Shown one piece after another: positions 15,460 through 23,660 of a DNA stretch of 64,000 bases. The DNA is taken from positions 1,176,501 to 1,240,500 of the forward strand of contig NZ_CP097885.1 in the NCBI RefSeq assembly GCF_023614525.1, given 5' to 3'. Every line of letters begins with the position of its first letter. Positions within the stretch are counted from its first letter, which is position 1. Source of the stretch: Peptoniphilus genitalis. Its GTDB lineage: Bacteria > Bacillota > Clostridia > Tissierellales > Peptoniphilaceae. A program made the position numbers and the translations under genes. Under the pieces are notes generated by a model. It saw only the letters and a program-made list of their open reading frames with translations, did not search any database and had not been told where the DNA came from.

Positions 15460-16914
15460 ATGGTAAATTATAATGTAAAGAAAAATTACACCTTGCTTGT
15501 GGATTTCTATGAACTCACAATGGCCAATGGTTTTTTTAAGGAAGGACTAAGAGATAAGACTGTAATCTTTGATATGTTCTTCAGAGAAGTGCCTGACAAC
15601 GGAGAGTACACAATTGTTGCTGGCCTTGAACAACTTATTGAGTACATGGAGAACCTCCACTTCTCAGAAGAAGACATAGACTTCTTAAGAGAAAAGGGAA
15701 TTTTTGACGAAGAATTTTTATCTTATTTAAAAGATTTTGAATTTAAATGTGACGTTTGGGCAATGCCAGAAGGAACTCTAGCCTTCCCTGGTGAACCACT
15801 TTTAATAGTAAGAGGCCCAGCTATTCAAGCTCAAATGCTTGAGACTATGGTTCTACTTACAATAAACCACCAATCTATGATTGCAACTAAGGCATCAAGA
15901 ATTGTTAAGCAAGCTAAGGGCAGACCAGTTGTTGAATTTGGATCAAGAAGAGCCCAAGGTTATTCTGCAGCAAATCTTGGAGCAAGGGCAGCATACATAG
16001 GTGGTTGTGCAGGAACAGCTAACACTTTGACAGACAAGATGTTTGGAGTGCCAGCTCTTGGAACTATGGCTCACTCTTGGGTTCAAATGTTTGACACAGA
16101 ACTAGAAGCCTTTAGGGCCTTTGCAAGAGTTTATCCAGACAACTGTCTACTTCTTGTTGACACTTACGACACTCTTAAGGAAGGTGTCCCTAATGCTATC
16201 AAGGTCTTTGACGAAGAAGTTGTTCCTCGTGGATTTAGACCTAAGGGCATAAGAATTGACTCTGGAGATATAACTTACATTTCCAACAAGGCGAGAAAGA
16301 TGCTAGATGATGCAGGATATGAAGATGTTAAGATCATGGCATCCAACTCCTTAGATGAGTACACAATTAGGACAATCCTCCACCAAGGGGCAAAGCTTGA
16401 TTCCTTTGGAGTTGGGGAAAGACTTATTACATCAAAGTCATCTCCAGTTTTTGGTGGAGTTTATAAACTAGTTGCCACAGAAGATGAAGAGGGAAAAATC
16501 ACTCCAAAGATTAAAATTTCTGAAAACGTGGCAAAAATTACTACACCTGGCTTTAAGGAACTTTACAGATTTTATGAAAATGAAACTGGCAAGGCCATGG
16601 GTGATGTCATTGCCCTAAGAGATGAAGAAATCCCTAAGGATAATTACGAAGTCTTCCACCCAATCTACACTTGGAAGAGAAAGACACTTACAGACTATAC
16701 AGCTAAGAAGGTCCTTGTTCAAATTTATGACAAGGGTGAACTTGTATACAAGATGCCAAGCCTTGATGAAATAAGAGCAAGAGCTGAAGCAGAACTGGAT
16801 ACTCTTTGGGAAGAAACTAAGAGACTTGACAATCCAAACGAGTACATCGTCGACTTGTCAGAAAAACTTTGGAAGCTAAAGGACGACTTATTAAAGAAGC
16901 ACGGAAAAAATTAA
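15460..16914 (+). CDS. pncB: nicotinate phosphoribosyltransferase
   Basis: A 484-residue enzyme of the bacterial long-type nicotinate phosphoribosyltransferases. It opens with LLVDFYELTMANGFF, has VVEFGSRRAQG, the conserved GTMAHSWVQMF with the phosphorylated His, and RIDSGDITYISNKAR for phosphoribosyl binding. It converts nicotinate, PRPP and ATP to nicotinate mononucleotide in the Preiss-Handler salvage route to NAD. It is the first gene of a four-gene operon (radical SAM, small unknown, AI-2E transporter) with gaps of 34, 2 and 20 bp. The NAD(P)HX epimerase at 6.95 kb is a second NAD-related gene but not in the same operon. Confidence 0.95.
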   Translation: MVNYNVKKNYTLLVDFYELTMANGFFKEGLRDKTVIFDMFFREVPDNGEYTIVAGLEQLIEYMENLHFSEEDIDFLREKGIFDEEFLSYLKDFEFKCDVWAMPEGTLAFPGEPLLIVRGPAIQAQMLETMVLLTINHQSMIATKASRIVKQAKGRPVVEFGSRRAQGYSAANLGARAAYIGGCAGTANTLTDKMFGVPALGTMAHSWVQMFDTELEAFRAFARVYPDNCLLLVDTYDTLKEGVPNAIKVFDEEVVPRGFRPKGIRIDSGDITYISNKARKMLDDAGYEDVKIMASNSLDEYTIRTILHQGAKLDSFGVGERLITSKSSPVFGGVYKLVATEDEEGKITPKIKISENVAKITTPGFKELYRFYENETGKAMGDVIALRDEEIPKDNYEVFHPIYTWKRKTLTDYTAKKVLVQIYDKGELVYKMPSLDEIRARAEAELDTLWEETKRLDNPNEYIVDLSEKLWKLKDDLLKKHGKN

Positions 16915-16948
16915 AATAAAAAGAGAATAAAAAAGAGAGGGAAGTTAT

Positions 16949-17815
16949 ATGCAGTATTATGGAAATGTTTTTAGACCGCCAAGTGAGGCTAGGTCACTAA
17001 TAATTCAAGCTACAGTTGGTTGTTCCCACAACAACTGTACTTTTTGCTACATGTACAAGGATGATGATTTTAGGATAAGACCCCTTGAAGATATAAAGAA
17101 GGACCTAATAGAAATGAGTTCCTATGGAGATTATTTTGAGAGGATCTTCTTGGCAGATGGAGACGCTCTAGTATTAAAGACAGAGGACCTTGTTGAGATC
17201 CTAAGTACCATAAAAAAATACTATCCCAATGTAAAAAGAGTTTCATCCTATGCAACTGCCCAAGATATAAACAGAAAGTCCCTAGAAGAACTAAAAGAGC
17301 TTAGGGCTGAAGGACTTGAGATGCTCTACATTGGTTTCGAGACAGGAGACGAAGAACTCCTAAAGGAAATCAAAAAAGGGGTAACTTATGAAGAATATGT
17401 AACTGCCATGAAGAAGGCAAAGGAAGCAGGATTTACAACTTCCATCACAATCATAGCAGGCCTTGGTGGAGTAGAGGGCATGGAAAGAAATGCAATAGGA
17501 ACTGCCAAATTAATTTCAGAAACCAAGCCAGACTTCTTGGGTTATCTCACAATGAGAATTTACAAGAACACACCTCTTTATGAAGACTATGTAAGTGGCA
17601 AGTTTAAGATGCCAGATGCAGGTCAAATTCTTGAAGAGATGAAAATATTCTTGGAGCACGTGGACTCTGAAGGCACAGTGTTTAGGTCCAACCACGCATC
17701 CAACTACGTTCTCCTTGCAGGAACTTTAAACGAGGACAAGGAAGGCCTAATAAGTGCAATAGAAAAAACTTTAAAGAAAAAGTCTTTTAGACCTGATGTA
17801 TTGAGAGGATTTTAA
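16949..17815 (+). CDS. radical SAM protein (B12-binding-free, HemN/elongator-like group)
   Basis: A 288-residue radical SAM enzyme. The cluster motif is CSHNNCTFC (residues 24-32), a C-x4-C-x2-C spacing rather than the usual C-x3-C-x2-C, followed by MYKDDDFRIRPLEDI. GFETGDEELLKEIKKG and the TIIAGLGG strand fit the SAM-binding TIM barrel. The substrate is unknown. It is 34 bp after pncB, preceded by GAGAGGGAAG, and followed after 2 bp by a small unknown gene. Position within a salvage operon does not by itself indicate an NAD function. Confidence 0.87.
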   Translation: MQYYGNVFRPPSEARSLIIQATVGCSHNNCTFCYMYKDDDFRIRPLEDIKKDLIEMSSYGDYFERIFLADGDALVLKTEDLVEILSTIKKYYPNVKRVSSYATAQDINRKSLEELKELRAEGLEMLYIGFETGDEELLKEIKKGVTYEEYVTAMKKAKEAGFTTSITIIAGLGGVEGMERNAIGTAKLISETKPDFLGYLTMRIYKNTPLYEDYVSGKFKMPDAGQILEEMKIFLEHVDSEGTVFRSNHASNYVLLAGTLNEDKEGLISAIEKTLKKKSFRPDVLRGF

Positions 17816-17817
17816 AA

Positions 17818-18261
17818 TTGAAAGACAAAAATTTTGAAAGTATGGATGAAAGGCAAAAATTAAAAAATTTGAAAAGAGAATTGGACTCTGGAGTTATTTC
17901 CTTTGAAGAAAAAACTGAGGATACATCCCTTGCCCTAAATCCTGTTAGGTATCTTATGCCTCTTGAGTCAAAGCCTAATAAGAAAGAAAAACTCGACATT
18001 GACTACAAGAAGAAGGACCAACCTAGTGACAAAAATTTCGAAATTATTATAGAAGTAAATCCCAAGGGTTATGAAGAAAATAAAAAGAGAAGGAGGGAGT
18101 CAAAGCTCCCTGCCCCTCACAAGTCTTACCCTCTTGAAAGGGTGAAGAGAGATCAGCAAAAGATAAACAAGGGGTCCCTATTCTACGACTACCTAGAGAT
18201 TTACTTAAACAGGACAAAGAACATAGAGAGACAGTTCTTTGAAGACTACTTTGGTTTGTAG
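17818..18261 (+). CDS. hypothetical small basic protein
   Basis: A 147-residue, very charged, Lys-rich protein without membrane segments or known motifs; much of it (residues 55-110) looks disordered, while the last 30 residues (FYDYLEIYLNRTKNIERQFF) look helical. The start is probably TTG at 17818, 2 bp after the radical SAM stop, because AGAGGAT lies 8 bases upstream; the ATG at 17842 has a poorer context. The operon position suggests coupling with its neighbours. No function assigned. Confidence 0.6.
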   Translation: MKDKNFESMDERQKLKNLKRELDSGVISFEEKTEDTSLALNPVRYLMPLESKPNKKEKLDIDYKKKDQPSDKNFEIIIEVNPKGYEENKKRRRESKLPAPHKSYPLERVKRDQQKINKGSLFYDYLEIYLNRTKNIERQFFEDYFGL

Positions 18262-18281
18262 TATAAAGAAAAGAGGAAGAA

Positions 18282-19490
18282 ATGGAAGATAAAAGAGAAA
18301 GAGAAGAAAAGAAAATCCCGTCAAGCTTATCCTTTAAGACCGACGTCTACAAAAAGATATTTTTGACAGGGCTTGCCCTTTTATTTGTGGCATACTTATT
18401 TGTAAATTCCAAGACAATATTTTCAGGTCTTGGAGTCTTACTTGGCGTTATTGCTCCCTTTATCCTAGGGGGAGTTATCGCCTTTATAATGAAAATACCT
18501 CTAAACTTTTTCGAGAGAAAAATTTTAGACAAGATAAAAAATGAAAAATTTCAAAATCACAAGAGGACAATTTCCATTGCTATATCCTTTATAGTGATAA
18601 TCCTCGCCATATTTATAATTACGGCGATAATTGTCCCACAACTTATCAATTCCTTTAACGAACTTAGGAAGTCCCTTCCAAGTTTCTTGCAAATGGCAAT
18701 TGATAAGACAAGAGAGATACCTTATTTAAGCAATTACTCTGACAAGCTTCAAGCTGAGTACGACAACTTGTCTTGGAATGAAATTTTTAATAGGGTAAGG
18801 AGCTTTGTCAAGTCTGACGAACAGTCATCCTATATACTAAACTCTGCCCTATCGACAGCGTCCAGTATCTTGGGTGGCTTGGTCTCCTTCTTCCTTGCCC
18901 TTATTACATCAATCTACATCCTTGCAGACAAGGAAAGACTTGGCTATCAAGCAACTAGAATTTGGTACTCATGCTTTAATAACAAGGTCGCAAATAAAAT
19001 CTTGCACGTTGCCCACCTCTTACATGAAAACTTCTTTGGTTTCATAAGGGGACAGCTAACAGTGTCATCCTTTATAGGTATAGCGACTTTTGTGTGCTGC
19101 TTGCTTTTAAGAATTCCCAACGCAGCCACAATTGGTGTAATAGTTGGCGTGACAGACCTTGTGCCAATCATCGGCCCCTTCCTTGGTGGTGCCATGGCCT
19201 TTGTCATGATTGTAATTGAAGACCCAACTAAGGGACTTATGTTTATAGTATTGATTTTGATTTTGCAACAAATTGAATCAAACTTAGTTTATCCAAAACT
19301 TGTTGGCAACAAAGTTGGACTTCCATCCTTATGGACTCTTGTGGCAATCACAATAGGTGGATCTCTCTTTGGAGTAGTGGGAATGTGGGCCTTTATACCA
19401 CTTGCATCAACTCTCTACGCTCTTATTAAAGAGTACACAGAGTACAAGATCAATGAAAAGAACCTAGACCTAAGAATGAAAAAAATATAA
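18282..19490 (+). CDS. AI-2E family transporter (PerM/YdbI-like)
   Basis: A 402-residue membrane protein of the AI-2E transporter family. Pairs of helices at residues 25-75 and 90-125, a long helical extracellular-type region (130-190), and then the conserved C-terminal group of helices including IGVIVGVTDLVPIIGPFLGG and LILQQIESNLVYPKLVGNKV are characteristic. Family members have been linked to autoinducer export or to Na+/H+ exchange; sequence alone does not decide. It is the last gene of the pncB operon, followed by a strong terminator. Confidence 0.9.
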   Translation: MEDKREREEKKIPSSLSFKTDVYKKIFLTGLALLFVAYLFVNSKTIFSGLGVLLGVIAPFILGGVIAFIMKIPLNFFERKILDKIKNEKFQNHKRTISIAISFIVIILAIFIITAIIVPQLINSFNELRKSLPSFLQMAIDKTREIPYLSNYSDKLQAEYDNLSWNEIFNRVRSFVKSDEQSSYILNSALSTASSILGGLVSFFLALITSIYILADKERLGYQATRIWYSCFNNKVANKILHVAHLLHENFFGFIRGQLTVSSFIGIATFVCCLLLRIPNAATIGVIVGVTDLVPIIGPFLGGAMAFVMIVIEDPTKGLMFIVLILILQQIESNLVYPKLVGNKVGLPSLWTLVAITIGGSLFGVVGMWAFIPLASTLYALIKEYTEYKINEKNLDLRMKKI

Positions 19491-19497
19491 ATCAAAA

Positions 19498-19532
19498 AAG
19501 ACTTCTCATGTAATAGTGAGAAGTCTTTTTTT
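19498..19532 (+). terminator. intrinsic terminator of pncB operon
   Basis: AAGACTTCTCA (19498-19508) / TGAGAAGTCTT (19517-19527), 8-nt loop, seven T. Confidence 0.93.
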
Positions 19533-19815
19533 ATGCAAGTTTATCTGACTTGCAAGTTAATAAAAAATTATAAGTTAATAAGAGCTTGCGACTTTACAAA
19601 AAATTATAAGTTTATAAATTACTGCTAAGTCATAAGAAGATATAAAGGCATAAAGATTTACAAAGTCACAAACAATTGCAAAGTCACAAATAATTACAAA
19701 GTCACAAATAATTACAAAGTCACAAATAATTGCAAAGTCACAAACAATTGTAAAGTCTCAAGTAATAAAAATTTATATAAAACCCACAAGATTAATCTGA
19801 CCATTTTGCAAATTA
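19533..19815. other. repeat-rich AT spacer upstream of opuC operon
   Basis: No coding frame. Holds degenerate AAGTC/ATAAG phrases leading into the clear tandem array at 19660-19767, and shares the phrases GCTTGCGACTTTA and AAATTATAAGTT with other gaps in the window. Confidence 0.5.
19660..19767. repeat. 18-bp tandem repeat, six units
   Basis: Unit acaaagtcacaaataatt in exact 18-bp phase at 19660, 19678, 19696, 19714, 19732 and a decayed sixth at 19750. Units 3 and 4 are identical; others differ at one to two bases except the last. It ends about 50 bp upstream of the opuC promoter. Confidence 0.92.
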
Positions 19816-19842
19816 TTGAAAGTTCCCTATTATGGGTATAAT
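19816..19842 (+). promoter_or_regulatory. promoter of opuC operon
   Basis: TTGAAA (19816-19821), 15-bp spacer, TATAAT (19837-19842) with a G-rich ATGGG just upstream. Spacer is short. Confidence 0.55.
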
Positions 19843-19896
19843 AGAAAAGAACAAAAAATGCTTAAAGATATTAAAATATTTAAGAATGGAAGCTAA

Positions 19897-19918
19897 GGTC
19901 TTCGAAATAATGAAGACC
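19897..19918 (+). promoter_or_regulatory. leader hairpin of opuC operon
   Basis: GGTCTTC / GAAGACC, perfect 7-bp stem with 8-nt loop, 23 bp upstream of the opuCA start. No T run follows, so not a terminator by itself. Confidence 0.5.
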
Positions 19919-19941
19919 AATTGATTTAAGGAGAGATTATA

Positions 19942-21162
19942 ATGATTGAATTTAAAAAAGTCAGCAAGATCTATCCCGGTAATCAGGTTGCAGCGGAAAA
20001 TATAAATTTAAAATTCAAAGATGGCGAATTTATATGTTTTATTGGAGCCAGTGGATCGGGCAAGACTACCTGCATGAGGATGATAAATAGGATGAACGAA
20101 ATTACATCAGGGGATATCCTCATCAACGGAGTCAGCATCAAGGAAATGGATCCAGTTGATCTAAGGAGACAAATTGGATATGTAATCCAACAAATTGGAC
20201 TCCTGCCACATATGACAGTTTACGACAACATAGTTTTGGTCCCAAGACTTTTGAAATGGGACGAAGAAAAGTTAAGGCCCATTGCAGAAAACTTAATCGA
20301 AAAAGTGGACCTACCTCTTTTCTACTTAGACAAATACCCATCAGAATTATCTGGAGGCCAACAACAGAGGATTGGAGTTATAAGGGCTCTGGCAGCAGAC
20401 CAAGATATAATCCTAATGGATGAACCCTTTGGTGCCCTTGACCCCATAACGAGAGATGCCCTTCAAAAACTCGTGAAGAGACTTCAAAGAGAAATGGGAA
20501 AGACAATAGTCTTTGTGTCCCACGACATGGACGAGGCCCTTTCACTTGCAGACAGGATTGTCATTATGAAGAAGGGTCACGTTGAACAATTTGATACGCC
20601 AGAAAATATACTTAAAAATCCAAAGTCAAAATACGTAGAAGAAATGCTGGGCCAAGAAAAGATGAACGAGGCCAAGACTTCTTACAGGACTGTGGAAACA
20701 ATTATGCTTAAGAACCCAGTTTCATTAACAAGTGACAGGTCAACCTATGATGCCCTTGCCCTTATGAGAAACAAGAGAGTCGATACTATTTTCGTAACCG
20801 ACGAAGAAGGGCACCTACTTGGAGCTGTGGGCATGTTTGACATAGGAAGATATGGTAAGCACATAAAAGCTCTTTACGAAGTCATGGACAAGGTCTACGC
20901 CATAGGAGAGGACACAGTAATTATGAATGCCATTCGTGACATTTATAATCTAGACATAAAGAACCTGCCAGTTGTAGATGAGGAAAACAAACTTGTTGGC
21001 CTTGTTACCAGGGCTTCAGTAGTAGATACAATTTACACCAACCTCTGGGGAAATGAAGAAGAGGAAGAGGCTGAAGAAGTCTATGAAGAGGACAACTTAT
21101 CTGAACTTATGAAGGATGCATCAGGTGAGGCACCTAAGAAAATAGGTGATGATAATGATTAA
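19942..21162 (+). CDS. opuCA: osmoprotectant ABC transporter ATP-binding protein with CBS domains
   Basis: A 406-residue ATPase. Residues 1-240 hold Walker A GASGSGKTT, signature LSGGQQQRIG and Walker B ILMDEPFGALD with the switch His in VFVSHDMDEA. Residues 250-370 hold two CBS domains (VETIMLKNPVSLTSD and KVYAIGEDTVIMNA), which in OpuCA/OpuA sense ionic strength or cyclic di-AMP. The C-terminal 30 residues are acidic. It energises uptake of glycine betaine, carnitine or choline. AAGGAGAG precedes the ATG. The gene overlaps the first permease by 8 bp in the order ATPase, permease, binding protein, permease. Confidence 0.93.
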   Translation: MIEFKKVSKIYPGNQVAAENINLKFKDGEFICFIGASGSGKTTCMRMINRMNEITSGDILINGVSIKEMDPVDLRRQIGYVIQQIGLLPHMTVYDNIVLVPRLLKWDEEKLRPIAENLIEKVDLPLFYLDKYPSELSGGQQQRIGVIRALAADQDIILMDEPFGALDPITRDALQKLVKRLQREMGKTIVFVSHDMDEALSLADRIVIMKKGHVEQFDTPENILKNPKSKYVEEMLGQEKMNEAKTSYRTVETIMLKNPVSLTSDRSTYDALALMRNKRVDTIFVTDEEGHLLGAVGMFDIGRYGKHIKALYEVMDKVYAIGEDTVIMNAIRDIYNLDIKNLPVVDEENKLVGLVTRASVVDTIYTNLWGNEEEEEAEEVYEEDNLSELMKDASGEAPKKIGDDND

Positions 21163-21790
21163 TTTTTTACTAGAAAATAGTGGAGAAATATTGTCAAAGT
21201 CTATGGAACATCTTATAATTGCGACAATTTCTCTTGCCCTTGGGATTCTTGTGGCAGTTCCTCTAGGGATCCTCTTAAATAGGTCCAAGCAGGCAGCAAA
21301 AATTGTCATGGCAATAGCATCGGTTCTTCAAACAGTTCCATCCTTTGCCCTCTTGGCACTCATGATTCCACTTTTTGGAGTTGGAAAAAAGCCAGCCATA
21401 GTTGCACTTTTTATCTACTCCTTGCTTCCAATTATGAGGAACACCTATCTTGGTATAGCAGGAGTAAATGAAAACCTAATAGATGCAGCTAAGGGAATGG
21501 GGATGACAAGGTCCCAAATACTTTTCAAGGTCCAGATCCCTATGGCTATGCCAGTTATCATGGGTGGCATAAGACTTTCAGGAGTTTACGTCCTTGCCTG
21601 GACAACCCTTGCAGCCTATGTAGGAGCAGGTGGACTTGGGGACTTTATCTTTAACGGACTTACTAATGCCATAATGCCAATGGTAGTTTGGGGGACAATC
21701 CCAGTTACCCTCATGGCAATAATAGTGGACTTCCTCTTTGGAATCCTAGAAGAAAAATTATCGCCTAACAAGAAAAGTGAGGTGGCATAA
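21155..21790 (+). CDS. opuCB: osmoprotectant ABC transporter permease
   Basis: A permease of about 211 residues with five to six helices and the coupling loop NLIDAAKGMGMTRSQILFKVQIP typical of OpuC/ProW permeases. Three in-frame starts exist (GTG 21146, ATG 21149, ATG 21155); I choose 21155 because AGGTG lies six bases upstream, which gives MINFLLENSG and an 8-bp overlap with opuCA. It forms the membrane channel together with the second permease encoded at 22760. Confidence 0.92.
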   Translation: MINFLLENSGEILSKSMEHLIIATISLALGILVAVPLGILLNRSKQAAKIVMAIASVLQTVPSFALLALMIPLFGVGKKPAIVALFIYSLLPIMRNTYLGIAGVNENLIDAAKGMGMTRSQILFKVQIPMAMPVIMGGIRLSGVYVLAWTTLAAYVGAGGLGDFIFNGLTNAIMPMVVWGTIPVTLMAIIVDFLFGILEEKLSPNKKSEVA

Positions 21791-22767
21791 TGAAAAAAAT
21801 TAAAAAATTACTTTTAATCTTTCTTATCCTGCCCATCTTTTTAACCTCATGTAGTCTACCAGGACTTGGTGGCAACACCAAGACTAGTGTAGTTGTGGCA
21901 ACGGGATCCAACACAGAAAGGCAGATCCTTGGGGAAATTGTTAAGCAAATGATAGAACACCATAGCGACATAGATGTTTCACTAATTACCAACCTATCAT
22001 CATCTGTCCTAAACCACATAGCCATGTTAAAGGGAGATGTAAACATAGTTGGAGCCATGTACACTGGTACTGCACTTAGTGGAGAACTTGGCATGGATCC
22101 AATTAAGGACCCAAAAGAGGCAGAGAAAGTTGTAATGCAAGAATACTACAAGAGGTGGGAGAGATACTGGTACCCATCCTTTGGCTTTGACAACACCTAT
22201 GCCTTTATGGTTACAAAAAAATTTGCAGAAGAAAATAAGCTTAAAAAAGTTTCTGACCTTGAGAAAATAAAAGACAAACTTGAAGTTGGAGTAGACACAG
22301 CTTGGATAAAGAGAGAGGGCGACGGTTACAAGGCCTTCAAAGAAATCTACGGCTTTGACTTTAAGACAATTTATCCAATGGACATTGGTCTAGTTTATAC
22401 AGCCCTTGCCAGTGGAGAGATGGACCTAGTCCTTGGATATTCCACAGATGGAAAGATTTCATCCTATGACTTAGTTGTCTTAGAAGATGACAAGAGACTT
22501 TTCCCACCTTACGACTGCTCACCAGTTTTGTCAAAGGCAATCGTGGAAAAATATCCAGAGCTTGAGACAATAATGATGAAGCTTGTGGGACAAATCTCAT
22601 CAAAAGACATGCAAGAGCTAAACCGTCAAGCAGACGAAGACCTTGAGATGCCAAAAATAGTTGCAGAAAACTTTTTGAAGAAGCACAAGTATTTTGAAGA
22701 CGTAAAAGTTGACGAAAACAAGATAAAAGAATACAAGGAACTTGTGGAAGGAGGAAAAAATGTCTGA
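21790..22767 (+). CDS. opuCC: osmoprotectant ABC transporter substrate-binding lipoprotein
   Basis: A 325-residue lipoprotein with a signal peptide ending in the lipobox LTSC (Cys near residue 21). The mature part starts with VVVATGSNTERQILGEIVKQ and shows the OpuAC/OsmF-type binding fold (ITNLSSSVLNHIAMLKGDVNIV, FGFDNTYAFMVTKKFAEEN). It captures a quaternary amine outside the cell for the OpuCB/OpuCD channel. The start ATG shares its A with the stop of opuCB (TAATG), so translation is coupled. The ligand cannot be settled without structure modelling of the aromatic cage. Confidence 0.93.
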   Translation: MKKIKKLLLIFLILPIFLTSCSLPGLGGNTKTSVVVATGSNTERQILGEIVKQMIEHHSDIDVSLITNLSSSVLNHIAMLKGDVNIVGAMYTGTALSGELGMDPIKDPKEAEKVVMQEYYKRWERYWYPSFGFDNTYAFMVTKKFAEENKLKKVSDLEKIKDKLEVGVDTAWIKREGDGYKAFKEIYGFDFKTIYPMDIGLVYTALASGEMDLVLGYSTDGKISSYDLVVLEDDKRLFPPYDCSPVLSKAIVEKYPELETIMMKLVGQISSKDMQELNRQADEDLEMPKIVAENFLKKHKYFEDVKVDENKIKEYKELVEGGKNV

Positions 22768-23404
22768 TGTAATAATTTACTATATGGAGAACGCATCCTA
22801 TGTCTTTGAACAATTTATTAGACACTTTTTAATTTCCATCTACGGAGTTCTATTTGCCGCAATAGTGGCAATACCACTGGGCTTTGCAGTAGCGAGAAAG
22901 AGAAAATTATCAAGACTAACAATAAGTATCGCCAATGTAATGCAGACCATACCATCCCTTGCCATGTTGGCTATCCTCATGTTTTTAATAGGAACGGGAC
23001 CAAACACAGTTGTCTTTGCAGTATTTTTATACGCAATCCTTCCAATATTAAAAAACACAGTGGGAGGAATCAACTCAGTAACACCAGAGCTTGTTGATGC
23101 GGCTAAGGGAATGGGGATGACAAAATATCAAATAATGAGGAAGGTAGAACTTCCCCTTGCCATTTCAATAATCATGGGCGGCATAAGAAATGCCCTAGTC
23201 CTCGCCATAGGAGTTACAGCAGTGGGCACCTTCATTGGAGCAGGAGGCCTTGGAGATATAATCACAAGGGGGATCACAGTAGCCAATGGAAGCCCCATAA
23301 TAATAGCGGGAGCAATCCCAACAGCCCTAATGGCAGTCTTGGCAGACTTCGCCCTCGGCGCCATAGAAAATAAATTAAAGCCAAGAACCTATACAAAGAT
23401 ATAG
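22760..23404 (+). CDS. opuCD: osmoprotectant ABC transporter permease, second copy
   Basis: A permease of about 214 residues, paralogous to opuCB, with ELVDAAKGMGMTKYQIMRKVELP as its coupling loop and the conserved GGLGDIITRGI near the end. The ATG at 22760 (MSDVIIYYMEN) is chosen over 22742 because GGAAGGAGG sits right upstream. It overlaps opuCC by 8 bp and ends the operon at a good terminator. Confidence 0.92.
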   Translation: MSDVIIYYMENASYVFEQFIRHFLISIYGVLFAAIVAIPLGFAVARKRKLSRLTISIANVMQTIPSLAMLAILMFLIGTGPNTVVFAVFLYAILPILKNTVGGINSVTPELVDAAKGMGMTKYQIMRKVELPLAISIIMGGIRNALVLAIGVTAVGTFIGAGGLGDIITRGITVANGSPIIIAGAIPTALMAVLADFALGAIENKLKPRTYTKI

Positions 23405-23418
23405 AATAATAAAAAATC

Positions 23419-23462
23419 AAACTGACCTTTAATTTTAAAACAAGATTAAGGGTCAGTTTTTT
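23419..23462 (+). terminator. terminator of opuC operon
   Basis: AAACTGACC (23419-23427) / GGTCAGTTT (23451-23459), further pairing inside, T6. Confidence 0.9.
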
Positions 23463-23565
23463 ATTTAGAAATTAATTTGAGTAAAAGAAAAACGAGGAAA
23501 CTTTACACTTTCACTTTAAAAATAAAAATTTAAAGCGAGAATGTAAGAAGAAATATTTTGTAAAA

Positions 23566-23602
23566 TATAAAACTCAGGTTCATGAAAGAGCCTGAGTTTT
23601 TT
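23566..23602. terminator. bidirectional terminator after nhaC-like gene
   Basis: AACTCAGG (23571-23578) / CCTGAGTT (23591-23598) with A-rich left and T6 right flanks; the minus strand reads TTTTAT after it. Confidence 0.8.
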
Positions 23603-23660
23603 GCGTGCAAAGATTTTTATAAAGTTTTTAGAATTTATTTTCAAAAGTTCTTAAGTCCTG

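Noticed and set aside
19660-19767. CRISPR array
   Set aside because: Units are 18 bp and directly adjacent with no spacers, and no cas genes are near.
22361-22825. 154-codon minus-strand frame over opuCC/opuCD
   Set aside because: Lies antisense to well-supported genes; composition is that of a mirror frame.
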